The translations under genes and the position numbers were made by a program. A model generated the notes under the pieces. That model had not been told where the DNA came from and made no database searches. It saw only the letters and a list, made by a program, of their open reading frames with translations. A stretch of 64,000 bases of DNA from positions 181,592 to 245,591 of the forward strand of contig NZ_QOIM01000026.1 of NCBI RefSeq assembly GCF_003323735.1. The letters are read 5' to 3'. Positions 9,092 through 16,641 of this stretch are shown here, in pieces (the first letter of the stretch is position 1; the number at the start of each line of letters is the position of its first letter). This DNA is from Streptomyces reniochalinae. Its GTDB lineage: Bacteria > Actinomycetota > Actinomycetes > Streptomycetales > Streptomycetaceae.

Positions 9092-9455
9092 CCGGGACCT
9101 CCCGCTTCACCGGTCTCGCACTGTGGGGCCCGTAGCTCTTGGGTATGCCGACGGCGCTCTGGATCTTCGCCAAGGCTTCGTTCACCCCGTCGGTCCACGC
9201 GGTCATGCCCAGATGGAACTGGTCGCCGAGTCGGCTGCTCACGTCGTTCGAGGGAATTTCGACGGTCTCCTCGAAGACGAGGACCGCTCGGGCGCCGATC
9301 TTTTCAGCGACTCCTTCGAAGGGATCGTTCCGCTGGGGCTCCATGCCGGCTGCCGGTATGTACCGCTGGGGCTCGAACTCGTCGACGACCAGGACGAACG
9401 GGGGCCGCTTGTCGTCGGCACCTTCGGGCAATTCGAGGATCTGGATACGGGCCAT
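9078..9455 (-). CDS. Hypothetical protein
   Basis: A 125-aa protein beginning MARIQILELPEGADDKRPPF from an ATG at 9455, overlapping the methyltransferase start by 14 bp. It includes PFVLVVDEFEPQRY and a later VGIPKSYGPHS. No known domain is recognised. It is the first gene of the packaging operon after a short gap. Confidence 0.6.
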   Translation of the reverse strand: MARIQILELPEGADDKRPPFVLVVDEFEPQRYIPAAGMEPQRNDPFEGVAEKIGARAVLVFEETVEIPSNDVSSRLGDQFHLGMTAWTDGVNEALAKIQSAVGIPKSYGPHSARPVKREVPDADV

Positions 9456-9606
9456 GGCGCGGGCTCCTTCGGTGGGAGGGGCCTGCTGCCCGCGCCCTCC
9501 CAGTGGCGGGCAGCAGGGGAATGTGGGTGGTGGCCGCCCCGAGCCCTCCACGGGGCGGCCACCAAGAGCGCTCAACAGCCACAGGGGGAAGGGCCGGAGC
9601 ACCCGG

Positions 9607-9837
9607 TCATGCGGCGCGCGGGGCGCTGTCGGGTAGGGGCGGGGGTTCGCCGGGAGTGACCTCACCAGTGAATGCGTCGACGGTCCGCGGCGTCATTTCC
9701 ATCACGTCGTAGCGGGTTCCGCGGCCCGTGCCGTAGCGGCTGATGCGGCCTTCGGACGCCCACCGCCAAATGGTGCCGACGGGTCGCCCGGTGTAGTGAG
9801 CGGCGTCGGATGCGGTGACGAGAGCAGGCACGGCCAC
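9607..9837 (-). CDS. Small helix-turn-helix protein (MerR/excisionase-like fold)
   Basis: This 76-aa protein starts with LVTASDAAHYTGRPVGTIWR, an HTH_17/MerR-like helix-turn-helix that starts near residue 7 (T-A-x-D-A-A-x-x-x-G-x-P-x-x-T-I-x-R-W). The rest is short and Pro-rich. It is probably a DNA-binding regulator of the late operon immediately downstream; a recombination directionality role is possible but a better Xis candidate lies at 38944-39219. Confidence 0.7.
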   Translation of the reverse strand: MAVPALVTASDAAHYTGRPVGTIWRWASEGRISRYGTGRGTRYDVMEMTPRTVDAFTGEVTPGEPPPLPDSAPRAA

Positions 9838-9852
9838 CCCCAGAAACGCGAA

Positions 9853-9877
9853 AGGGCCACCCGGCGTGGGAGGCCCT
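9853..9877. terminator. Hairpin, likely terminator
   Basis: AGGGCC (9853-9858) pairs with GGCCCT (9872-9877) and the loop holds CCAC/GTGG that can extend the stem. It sits upstream of the HTH gene on the minus strand, so it can stop readthrough from 9967-10296. Confidence 0.5.
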
Positions 9878-9907
9878 CAGAGCGCAGTATGTCTATCTGA
9901 GCAGATC

Positions 9908-9921
9908 ATGACTTCGGTCAT
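9908..9921. promoter_or_regulatory. Perfect ATGAC/GTCAT hairpin with TTCG loop
   Basis: ATGAC-TTCG-GTCAT between divergent functional blocks. It may be an operator or a stable RNA tetraloop in the leader of the 9607-9837 regulator gene. No partner site is seen. Confidence 0.35.
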
Positions 9922-9966
9922 AACCCTCTGTCAAGTTCCGCCCATGCCGGGCGGTGGGTTGACGGG

Positions 9967-10296
9967 TCAGGCAACGGACCGCGCGTAGGCCGTGGCGGCG
10001 GCGAGCATGCCGTCCACCTCGTCAGCACCGTCGCCGGCCCACCCGGCGAGAACGCCCCACAGCTTCGGCGCCTGCCCCTCCTCGTAGAGGGGGTCGGTGG
10101 TGTCGGCGGTCGGGATACGGAATGTACCGACCGAATAGGCGGCCCAGCGGTTGGAGGGTTCCTCGGACGCGACGATGAAGATCTGCCCGACGCGGTAGAC
10201 GTGGAGGATGCGGGCGTCGGCCGGGACGCCGATGGTGTCGAGGATGTGGCGGGCGATGGATTCGCGGAGCTGAGCGATTCGAGCGGTTCGGGTCAC
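9967..10296 (-). CDS. Hypothetical phage/plasmid protein
   Basis: A 109-aa protein from a GTG at 10296, preceded by AAGGAGACC at ribosome-site distance. It contains RESIARHILDTIGVPADARIL and FIVASEEPSNRWAAYSVG. It reads away from the ribbon-helix-helix gene at 10418 and shares with it the operator region. No domain is recognised. Confidence 0.6.
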   Translation of the reverse strand: MTRTARIAQLRESIARHILDTIGVPADARILHVYRVGQIFIVASEEPSNRWAAYSVGTFRIPTADTTDPLYEEGQAPKLWGVLAGWAGDGADEVDGMLAAATAYARSVA

Positions 10297-10352
10297 GGCG
10301 GTCTCCTTGGTCAGGCGGCAAGCGGGAGGTGGGTGCCTGTCACTCCCACCGT

Positions 10353-10402
10353 GGTGGCTTGCCACCATCATGACACCTCCGCTTGACCGGTGGCAAGCCA
10401 CC
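10353..10402. promoter_or_regulatory. Two 14-bp palindromic operators in a divergent promoter region
   Basis: GGTGGCTTGCCACC at 10353-10366 and GGTGGCAAGCCACC at 10389-10402 are near-perfect palindromes, starts 36 bp apart, lying between the divergent starts at 10296 and 10418. A ribbon-helix-helix protein is encoded by the right-hand gene. The arrangement is that of an autoregulated operator pair; binding is inferred. Confidence 0.7.
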
Positions 10403-10417
10403 CGAGAGGATTGCCCC

Positions 10418-10630
10418 ATGACCAACGAAGAAGATCGCCGCAAACAACACCGCCACCGGCACAAGCAGCGCGTCCTCAGAGGCATCGACGACGAACTCGC
10501 CGCCGACTTCGACGCCGCCACGCGCCAGGCAGGCAGTGATCGCAGCACCGTCACGCGACAGCTTTGGGAGTGGTACGTCGGCCGACCCGCCGCCCACCTG
10601 CCCGAGCGCCCAGGGGCTGACGACCTCTAG
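10418..10630 (+). CDS. Ribbon-helix-helix DNA-binding protein
   Basis: A 70-aa protein with a basic N-terminus (EEDRRKQHRHRHKQRVLR) followed by the RHH/CopG-type core: a short strand VLRGIDDEL, helix LAADFDAATRQAG, turn SDRS and helix TVTRQLWEWYVG. It reads opposite to almost every nearby gene and has two palindromic operators just upstream, so it is probably an autoregulated repressor acting on itself and on the minus-strand gene at 9967-10296. Confidence 0.75.
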   Translation: MTNEEDRRKQHRHRHKQRVLRGIDDELAADFDAATRQAGSDRSTVTRQLWEWYVGRPAAHLPERPGADDL

Positions 10631-10638
10631 ACATGCGA

Positions 10639-10673
10639 GTGGCCCCGCCGTACTGGGGGTTTGGCGGGGCCAC
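10639..10673. terminator. Bidirectional terminator between convergent genes
   Basis: A perfect 11-bp stem, GTGGCCCCGCC (10639-10649) with GGCGGGGCCAC (10663-10673), just after the RHH stop and just before the lipoprotein stop on the other strand. Confidence 0.75.
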
Positions 10674-10684
10674 GGGGGGTGGCG

Positions 10685-11383
10685 TCAGTAGGCGAGGCCT
10701 TTCTTCAGCTTGACGACCTCGGGGCCGGTGTCGGTCTTCGGCATGGTCCACCGGTAGGTGGTGCCGGCACCGTCGGTGTACAGCAGGGTGCCGCCGCGCT
10801 GCGCCTCGCTGATGTCGAACACGGCGGAGTCCCACGCCCACGTCCCGGCAGCGATGTCCCCGCCCCCGTTGAATCCTTCCGGGACAACGTTGAACGCGGC
10901 GTTGCCATCTCCGTCGCCGATGGCCTGCCCGTTCGGTGCTGCCCACTTCCAGCCGCCCCCACCCGCGGGGGCTTCCTCGGAGGCATCGACAGCGTTGCTG
11001 GCCTTGTCCTTGACGGTGACGACAGCGAACAGATCGTTGTCGGGGGTTTCACCGGTGGCCTTGTCGACGTACACGACGCTGGTGGGCGTGATCTCCAGTT
11101 CGCCGGTGCCGTCGCCGCCGATGGTGGCCTGCTTCTGCCCGAGCTTGTTCTCCTTCGCCTCCTGCGGCTTGCGTGGCTTGCCTCCGTTGCCGACAGCGTC
11201 CGGGCCGCACAGCTCCGCCCAGTCGGCCTGCGACAGGTCGGAGTCCTTGCCGCAGCCGTCATCCGCCGGCTTGGCGGCGGCGGCCTTGGACGGCTTGTGG
11301 CTGGGCTCGTCACCGCTGCTGCATGCGACGGCGAACGGCAGCACAGCGAGCGTCGCTATGGTCAGGCTTGTACGAATCTTCAT
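10685..11383 (-). CDS. Predicted secreted lipoprotein
   Basis: A 232-aa protein with a lipoprotein signal peptide: MKIRTSLTIATLAVLPFAVACSS gives a short basic n-region, a hydrophobic core and the lipobox FAVAC (Cys near 21). After a Lys/Pro-rich linker comes a mainly beta-strand domain containing KENKLGQKQATIGGDGTGE and TPTSVVYVDKATGE, resembling DUF4352-like extracellular lipoproteins of actinomycetes. It has its own leader, a GGGGGGATCTC ribosome site and terminators on both sides, as for prophage genes expressed in the lysogen. A role in surface exclusion is possible but not shown. Confidence 0.75.
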   Translation of the reverse strand: MKIRTSLTIATLAVLPFAVACSSGDEPSHKPSKAAAAKPADDGCGKDSDLSQADWAELCGPDAVGNGGKPRKPQEAKENKLGQKQATIGGDGTGELEITPTSVVYVDKATGETPDNDLFAVVTVKDKASNAVDASEEAPAGGGGWKWAAPNGQAIGDGDGNAAFNVVPEGFNGGGDIAAGTWAWDSAVFDISEAQRGGTLLYTDGAGTTYRWTMPKTDTGPEVVKLKKGLAY

Positions 11384-11476
11384 GAGATCCCCCCTGAATG
11401 GTGAGAAGCGGAATGTATCCAGCAGAGTGTCGGGCCGGTAGTGGTACCGGCGGTACGTGACCGATCTGTGCCCACA

Positions 11477-11552
11477 AGGCCCCCGCCGCGTCTCCACGGC
11501 GGGGGCCTACAGTGGGCGGCACCGCCCCTCCCGCTAACCCCGGGAGGGGCGG
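11477..11552. terminator. Two consecutive strong hairpin terminators
   Basis: AGGCCCCCGCCG (11477-11488) pairs with CGGCGGGGGCCT (11497-11508), and CCGCCCCTCCCG (11522-11533) pairs with CGGGAGGGGCGG (11541-11552). Both are perfect 12-bp stems. They isolate the lipoprotein gene from the transfer module. Confidence 0.75.
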
Positions 11553-11556
11553 GCTG

Positions 11557-11889
11557 CTACGCGAACACTTCCTCGTAGTGGCCTTCGCAGGTGATCCGCT
11601 CGATTCGCAGCCGGTCCGGCGACAGAACCTGCTGGCCGCTGAAGTCCATCTGCCCGACGCAGTGCTGCCCTTCCTGGGCTTCACGAACGGCGGCTGCGTG
11701 CGCCGCATCCTCGGCCGGGCACAGCAGCAGCCCCACGACCAACCGCCACGAACCCCACGCCCCACCGCTGGCGAACTCCTGGACGGCCTCCTCCACCTCA
11801 GCCCTCGACGACAGATGAAGCGCCCCCGTGTCCTCCGCGTCGTACACCAGGCCGCACACGCTGCACGCCACCACGAAACACTGATCCAT
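11557..11889 (-). CDS. Hypothetical protein with CxxC motif
   Basis: A 110-aa protein read from the ATG at 11889 because GAGGAGG lies at the right distance. It begins with VVACSVCGLVYDAED, a possible zinc knuckle, and contains GGAWGSWRLVVGLLLCPAED and AREAQEGQHCVG-like segments. It is the last gene of the transfer-type operon. No family is recognised. Confidence 0.6.
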   Translation of the reverse strand: MDQCFVVACSVCGLVYDAEDTGALHLSSRAEVEEAVQEFASGGAWGSWRLVVGLLLCPAEDAAHAAAVREAQEGQHCVGQMDFSGQQVLSPDRLRIERITCEGHYEEVFA

Positions 11890-11898
11890 CACGCCTCC

Positions 11899-12363
11899 TC
11901 AGTTGTTGGTCTTGGCCCACACGCCGCGGGTGCTGCTGGCCCGCTGGTCCTGGTGGACGGGGCCCGTGTAGTGGTGGTGGTGCTCGGTGTACGCATCGCG
12001 CCGGGCCCGGCCCGCCGACCGCAGCAGCCAGCTCACGGCCAGCACGAGGGCGACCGGGGCCCCGCCAGCGATCGCGAGACTCACCGGGTCCGCCTGACCG
12101 ACCGCATACAGCACCAGGGCGAGGGAACCGCCCACCGGCAGAGAGGCGACACCGCCCGCGAGCATCAGCCCGGACAGGTCCGTGGCCTTCTGCGACATCG
12201 GCGGCCGGCCCGGCTGCGGCACAGGCGGCGTGTCCCCGTAACGGGGCAGCGGGCTACCGTCCCGGTGTGACGTCGGCGACTGCTGCGCCTCCGCCAGCGC
12301 CTCCTCCACCGCAGCCACAAGGCCCCGCGCGGTAGTTCGCTCCTGCTCGGTCGACGTGCTCAC
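11899..12363 (-). CDS. Membrane protein of the transfer module (Spd-like)
   Basis: A 154-aa protein from a GTG at 12363, translationally coupled to the FtsK-like gene by a GTGA overlap. A hydrophilic N-terminus (STSTEQERTTARGLV) precedes two predicted membrane segments (about LMLAGGVASLPVGGSLALVL and LAIAGGAPVALVLAVSWLL) and a His-rich tail. Small membrane proteins next to TraB in Streptomyces plasmids are Spd proteins that spread the element through the mycelium; that assignment rests on context. Confidence 0.6.
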   Translation of the reverse strand: MSTSTEQERTTARGLVAAVEEALAEAQQSPTSHRDGSPLPRYGDTPPVPQPGRPPMSQKATDLSGLMLAGGVASLPVGGSLALVLYAVGQADPVSLAIAGGAPVALVLAVSWLLRSAGRARRDAYTEHHHHYTGPVHQDQRASSTRGVWAKTNN

Positions 12364-14498
12364 GAGTCCTCCTTCTCGGCCCACACGTACAGGCCACGCT
12401 TCGGTTTGGTGATGTGCTCGTGCTCGGCGAACCACTTCTGGACCGCCGTGTCCGACGGCGGCGTATCGCCCGGGTACAGGGCCTGCAACCGCTCCCGCAC
12501 CTGGGCGACGGTGATGCCGTCGTCGCCGGAGTCGCGCACCCACTGGGTGACCTCGTCCCGACGGGGGTGTCGGCGGGTCTGCGGCGGGACCGCGGCCTCG
12601 GCGATTCGCTCGGCTTCGCGGACTGCGGCAGCTATGGCCTCCTGCAGCGCCGGATCGGTCTCTTCCTCCTGCTCCGGCTGCTGCTCGACAGCCTGCGGCT
12701 GGCCGGGCTTCCAGTCCTTGTGCCGGTTGATGTAGTCGTCCAGGTCGGGCAGCGCGGGCGGCCGGCTGGTTGCGGTGGCTGCGGTGCGCGGCTGGCCTGC
12801 CGTCTTGTCGCCCGTCGCTGAAACATGGGCTGCGGTCTCCAGGCCGAGAGCTTCGGCGAGCCAGGCAGTGCGTTCCGCGGACCAGCGGTCGGCGTAGCCG
12901 TACTCGTCCGCGTCACGCTGGGACTCCGGGTCGAGGTCGGGGCGGATCGCCCACCGGTCGACGGCCAGTTGCTCGATGTCGTCGAGCTGCTTGCCGTCGT
13001 CGTCTTCGTCGTCGTCGTTGACGAAGTGGCCCTTGGCGCGCTCGGGTCCGATGCCGCCTTCCTTGAGGCGGGCCTCGTCGAGGATGTACATGGAGCCGTT
13101 GCCGGGCAGCTTGGACAGGTCGACCTGGTTGTAGAAGCCGGAGAACACGAACTGGCCCTCGGCCTTCTCTCGGAACTTCATGCCGATGACGGTGTCGTAC
13201 TGGGAGTTGATCTCGCCGCCGCCGGTGTTGGGTCCGGTGCCGCGCTGGCCGGTGTCGACGAAGTCGACGGCGGCCTTGCGGCCCTTTTTCACGCTGCGGG
13301 TTTTGGTCTGTACGGCGCCCGGGTTGACGGCCATGAGGTCGGGGTTCTCGTCGGAGATGACGATGAGCGCGGGCACCTTGGCGCTGGGCCGGATCTTTCC
13401 GCCCTTCATGCGGCGTGCCCGGCCGTCGCCCACTGCGAGCGACGCGTTCAGGAGACGCACGGCCTCTTCGTGGTCGGTGGCGACCCAGTCGAGGATCGGC
13501 CGGTCGATGAGATCCCCGTGCCGGTCCTTCCAGCCCTCGGCCCACGGCCGCAGCCACCGCTTCGCGGTGTTGCCCTGCGCCAGGTCGATCATCCAGATCA
13601 CCGCATCTGTGCAGCGGGTGATCGCAGCGATGATGACGTGCAGGAATACCGACTTGCCGGAGCCCTTCTTGCCGGCGATGAAGATGCTGTTCTGCCGAAA
13701 GAGGATCTCCAGCGGCTCCCCGGACTCCAGCAGACCCAGGGTCAGCGGCTCGCGGATCGACAGCGGATGCACATCCTCCGGCAGTGGCGCCGTCTCCGAC
13801 AGCACATCCCGGGTCGCCACGAACAGCACCGCCTCCGAAGCCTTACCCGACGGCGACCTACGCAGTTGCAGAGCGCCAGTCCGTAGATCGCCGTGACGGG
13901 TCTCCAGCAGGGGCAGCAGACCCAGCAGGCCCTCGAACGTCGTCTGTGTCAGGAGCAGGGGAAGGGCGTAGCCGCTGCGTGTGTCCCGCGGCCGACCAAC
14001 CTCTACGCCTTGGGCGCCGACATCGAGGAGCAGCTGGTGCCATTGGCCGCTCACACCGCGCGGCACCTGGCTGACCTCGTCGGCCCACTGGGCGGCGATG
14101 ATGTCCTGCCGCAGCCACCGGTCCACCGCGTACAGGGGGGTAAAGGTGGCGGCTGCACCGGCGACGATGGAGGCGGCGGCGAAGGTCCAGGGGGATCCGT
14201 GGGCGGTCCAGTTGAGCCACGTGTAGGTGGCGCTGGTCCACACGGCGGTGAACCCGGTGTGGTACCAGCGGCGCCAGCCGTTCTGCCCCTTGGCGCGGAC
14301 GAATCGGGATGCCGAGGCGGTGATGACGCCGGCGGCAGAGCCGAGACCCATCCAGCCGAGGGGCAGGGTGGCGCCGAGGTCCTCCATGACGCCGAGTGCG
14401 AGACCGCCCGTGTACACGGTCGCCGCGGTGTACAGCGGCGTCGAGATGACGCTGTGCCGCCACGGGATCGGCTCGTGGTTACGCGGGCGGTCAAGCAT
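12360..14498 (-). CDS. FtsK/SpoIIIE family DNA translocase, TraB-like
   Basis: A 712-aa protein from the ATG at 14498 (AAGGAGAG ribosome site). N-terminal membrane segments (about 15-110) precede a RecA-like motor with Walker A GKKGSGKSV near residues 272-280, Walker B-like DAVIWMIDLAQG and IVISDENPDL, then an acidic linker and a C-terminal winged helix (ITVAQVRERLQALYPGD to TKPKRGLYVW). This architecture matches TraB of Streptomyces conjugative plasmids, where the winged helix reads repeats in the clt locus and the motor moves double-stranded DNA between hyphae. In a phage context it could instead act as a plain FtsK-like translocase. Confidence 0.85.
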   Translation of the reverse strand: MLDRPRNHEPIPWRHSVISTPLYTAATVYTGGLALGVMEDLGATLPLGWMGLGSAAGVITASASRFVRAKGQNGWRRWYHTGFTAVWTSATYTWLNWTAHGSPWTFAAASIVAGAAATFTPLYAVDRWLRQDIIAAQWADEVSQVPRGVSGQWHQLLLDVGAQGVEVGRPRDTRSGYALPLLLTQTTFEGLLGLLPLLETRHGDLRTGALQLRRSPSGKASEAVLFVATRDVLSETAPLPEDVHPLSIREPLTLGLLESGEPLEILFRQNSIFIAGKKGSGKSVFLHVIIAAITRCTDAVIWMIDLAQGNTAKRWLRPWAEGWKDRHGDLIDRPILDWVATDHEEAVRLLNASLAVGDGRARRMKGGKIRPSAKVPALIVISDENPDLMAVNPGAVQTKTRSVKKGRKAAVDFVDTGQRGTGPNTGGGEINSQYDTVIGMKFREKAEGQFVFSGFYNQVDLSKLPGNGSMYILDEARLKEGGIGPERAKGHFVNDDDEDDDGKQLDDIEQLAVDRWAIRPDLDPESQRDADEYGYADRWSAERTAWLAEALGLETAAHVSATGDKTAGQPRTAATATSRPPALPDLDDYINRHKDWKPGQPQAVEQQPEQEEETDPALQEAIAAAVREAERIAEAAVPPQTRRHPRRDEVTQWVRDSGDDGITVAQVRERLQALYPGDTPPSDTAVQKWFAEHEHITKPKRGLYVWAEKEDS

Positions 14499-14529
14499 GC
14501 GTCTCTCCTTCCTGATCAGTCGGGTGGGG

Positions 14530-16401
14530 TTACTGCTGGTTGGCGCCGATGTCCCACTTGGCGGCTGCCACGGTCGGGTTCTCGATGTTGTCGATCTGCT
14601 CGGCGTGAATGACACGGAACAGGTACGGGATGGAGCCGAGGCGGGCCGCGATTGAGTCCATGTAGGCGGCGGTGTCGTCGTAGGCCTCGGACACGGCCGG
14701 GTTGACCTTGAAGTCCTCGCGGGTGGAGGCGGCGGCTGCCCGGATGACGGAGGCGATCGCGGACTGGAGGTCGGCGAGCTGCCTGATGGTCATCTCGTAG
14801 CCGACCATGTTGTCGGCCGGGTTGATGATGAGCATGGCTCCGGCCATGCGGACCGCCTCGGCCGCGTTGACGAGCGGCATGGCGGGCTGGATGTTGGTCA
14901 CTGGGACTCCTCCTATGGCTGGTCCGGCAGCGTCTGCGGGCCGGCTGATGGGGGTGTGGCTTCCTGCGGTACGGGCGAACGTCGGGCGTTCGGTGCTGGC
15001 AGTTCGACGGGCGGGCTGGTCGCTGGTGTGCTGGTACATCCACCGGTTGAGCCAGCCGATCCCGCCAGTCCAGGCGACGGCGCGGGCCGCGGGGGTGGTG
15101 ATGGCGTGCAGCACCTTCGCGAGGGGGCGCAGCCAGTTCGGGCCGCGGTTGCTGTAGCGGATGCTGCCGAGCGCCATGTGGGCGGCGATGAAGCCGCGCG
15201 ATCCGTGGCGCCAGGCGCGGGCCAGCAGCGGCGAGGCGACCCGGTTGATGCGACTGGCGCCGTGGCGGATCGGGCTGGTGACCTTCCTAATCCGCAGGCG
15301 GGTTTTCGGGCTGGTGTGCCGGCGGAGCTTCTGCCCTGCCCAGTAGCCAGCGGTGCGCAGCTTCCCGTCCGGCTTGGGGTACTCACGCTTCGGCAGGGCC
15401 TCCGCAGCGGTCGGGCGGGAAGTCGGCTTCAGCTTCTCCGCCCGCGCGTCACCGATCTTGGCGCCCGCGTTGCTCTTGGCGGCCTTCGCCAAGCGGCGAA
15501 GACTCGCCGCAGCGCCCAGGGGCTTGTTCTGCTTCGCTGCGGGCGACTTCTTGTCGGGCGACAGGCCCAGCCGGTTCCCGCCGCTTTTGCCGCTTCGGTT
15601 GGCGCGCTGCTTGGCCGCCTTCAGCGTGCCAGCGCCACCGCCAGAACCCCCCTTCTTCGGGGCCCGGTGGTTGCCGCCGAGGCCGCCGCTCTTGCCGCCT
15701 AGGAGTGATCCACTGCTCGGCTTCTTGGCGACGCCAGGAGCGGGCCCGGGGCCTTTCCTCGACAGCGAAGTGGAACCCGCCCCGCCCTTTCGTGCCGGGG
15801 TGTTCTTGCCGCCACCGAGCAGCCCGCCGCTCGGCTTCTTGGCGGCGCCAAGACCGATCGGCTTGGCGCCCGCCGACGGCTTCTTGGCGCTCGACTTGCC
15901 GCCGCCAAGACCAGCGACAGAACGGGACCCGGACGGCGTCTTGGCGCCGCCACCTCGAGGAGACTTGCCGCCGCCAGAAGCGCCCTTCTTGGCGCCGCCA
16001 AGAGTCGCCTTCTTGCCGCCCGAAGTGGCGCCGGACCCACCCTTGCGCCCGACGCCAGAACCGGCGCCACTTGTCGGCCCCCGGGGGCTCACTCGCCGCG
16101 GGGCTTTCAGGTTCCGCTTCTGCCTCTTACCGAGGACCGCGGTCGCGGCAACGGCGCACACGATGATGCCGCCGAGGACGAGAGACAGGCCGAACCGGTG
16201 GGTGAGCCAGCACAGGCCGATCAGCCCGGTGATGACCCCGCCGGGGATGAGGAGCCCGGCGAGAGTGCCGTCCGCCGGATCCCCCTGGGAGTGCTTGGTG
16301 GAGGCCGAGGACTGTCCGTTCGTCGGCTTGCTGGAGTCGGTGCGGGTCTGGCTGGGGGCGGTCGCCGTCCCGGTGTCCGGCTGCGTCTGTGTGGTCGTCA
16401 C
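14530..16401 (-). CDS. Large Gly/Lys-rich membrane protein of the transfer module
   Basis: A 623-aa protein with three parts. Residues about 45-92 hold two membrane segments (LAGLLIPGGVITGLIGLCWL and GLSLVLGGIIVCAVAATAVL). Residues about 95-330 are a low-complexity Gly/Lys/Ser/Pro linker with repeated units such as KKPSGGLLGGGK. The C-terminal 250 residues are folded-looking and end with a helical domain containing GYEMTIRQLADLQSAIASVI. It lies directly upstream of the FtsK-like gene, so it may be a DNA- or wall-binding partner of the translocase. I know no characterised homologue. Confidence 0.7.
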   Translation of the reverse strand: MTTTQTQPDTGTATAPSQTRTDSSKPTNGQSSASTKHSQGDPADGTLAGLLIPGGVITGLIGLCWLTHRFGLSLVLGGIIVCAVAATAVLGKRQKRNLKAPRRVSPRGPTSGAGSGVGRKGGSGATSGGKKATLGGAKKGASGGGKSPRGGGAKTPSGSRSVAGLGGGKSSAKKPSAGAKPIGLGAAKKPSGGLLGGGKNTPARKGGAGSTSLSRKGPGPAPGVAKKPSSGSLLGGKSGGLGGNHRAPKKGGSGGGAGTLKAAKQRANRSGKSGGNRLGLSPDKKSPAAKQNKPLGAAASLRRLAKAAKSNAGAKIGDARAEKLKPTSRPTAAEALPKREYPKPDGKLRTAGYWAGQKLRRHTSPKTRLRIRKVTSPIRHGASRINRVASPLLARAWRHGSRGFIAAHMALGSIRYSNRGPNWLRPLAKVLHAITTPAARAVAWTGGIGWLNRWMYQHTSDQPARRTASTERPTFARTAGSHTPISRPADAAGPAIGGVPVTNIQPAMPLVNAAEAVRMAGAMLIINPADNMVGYEMTIRQLADLQSAIASVIRAAAASTREDFKVNPAVSEAYDDTAAYMDSIAARLGSIPYLFRVIHAEQIDNIENPTVAAAKWDIGANQQ

Positions 16402-16461
16402 GGTCGGGCTCCCCTCCCTACGGGGACAGACTTTGAATACGGAGAGTGATCGGAGTGAATG

Positions 16462-16598
16462 CCAACCTCAAGACCAACCCCAACGCCAACGCCAACGCCA
16501 ACCTCGCGAAGATCGCAGCTAAAGATGTTGGGTTCAGATCCCCGCCCCGGGGAACGGACGCGCTCCCCGGGGCGGAGAAGGTTGGTGTTGGCGTTGGC
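16462..16598. repeat. Nested inverted repeat with CCAAC hexamer array (candidate clt/oriT-like locus)
   Basis: CCAAC occurs at 16462, 16474, 16480, 16486, 16492 and 16498, mostly on a 6-bp period. The complementary GTTGG occurs at 16581, 16587 and 16593. Arms GCCAACGCCAACGCCAACC (16485-16503) and 16580-16598 pair over 19 bp with one mismatch. Inside them lies a perfect 12-bp stem, CCGCCCCGGGGA (16542-16553) with TCCCCGGGGCGG (16564-16575). The locus sits in the 240-bp gap between two transfer-module genes. Confidence 0.75.
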
Positions 16599-16641
16599 GA
16601 TGGCCTCACGTGATCTACGGAAGGTCATCAGCGGCGGGCGG

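Noticed and set aside
15640..16080. Short repeats as a CRISPR or minisatellite
   Set aside because: They follow the Gly/Lys/Ser codons of a low-complexity protein linker; no regular repeat-spacer unit exists.
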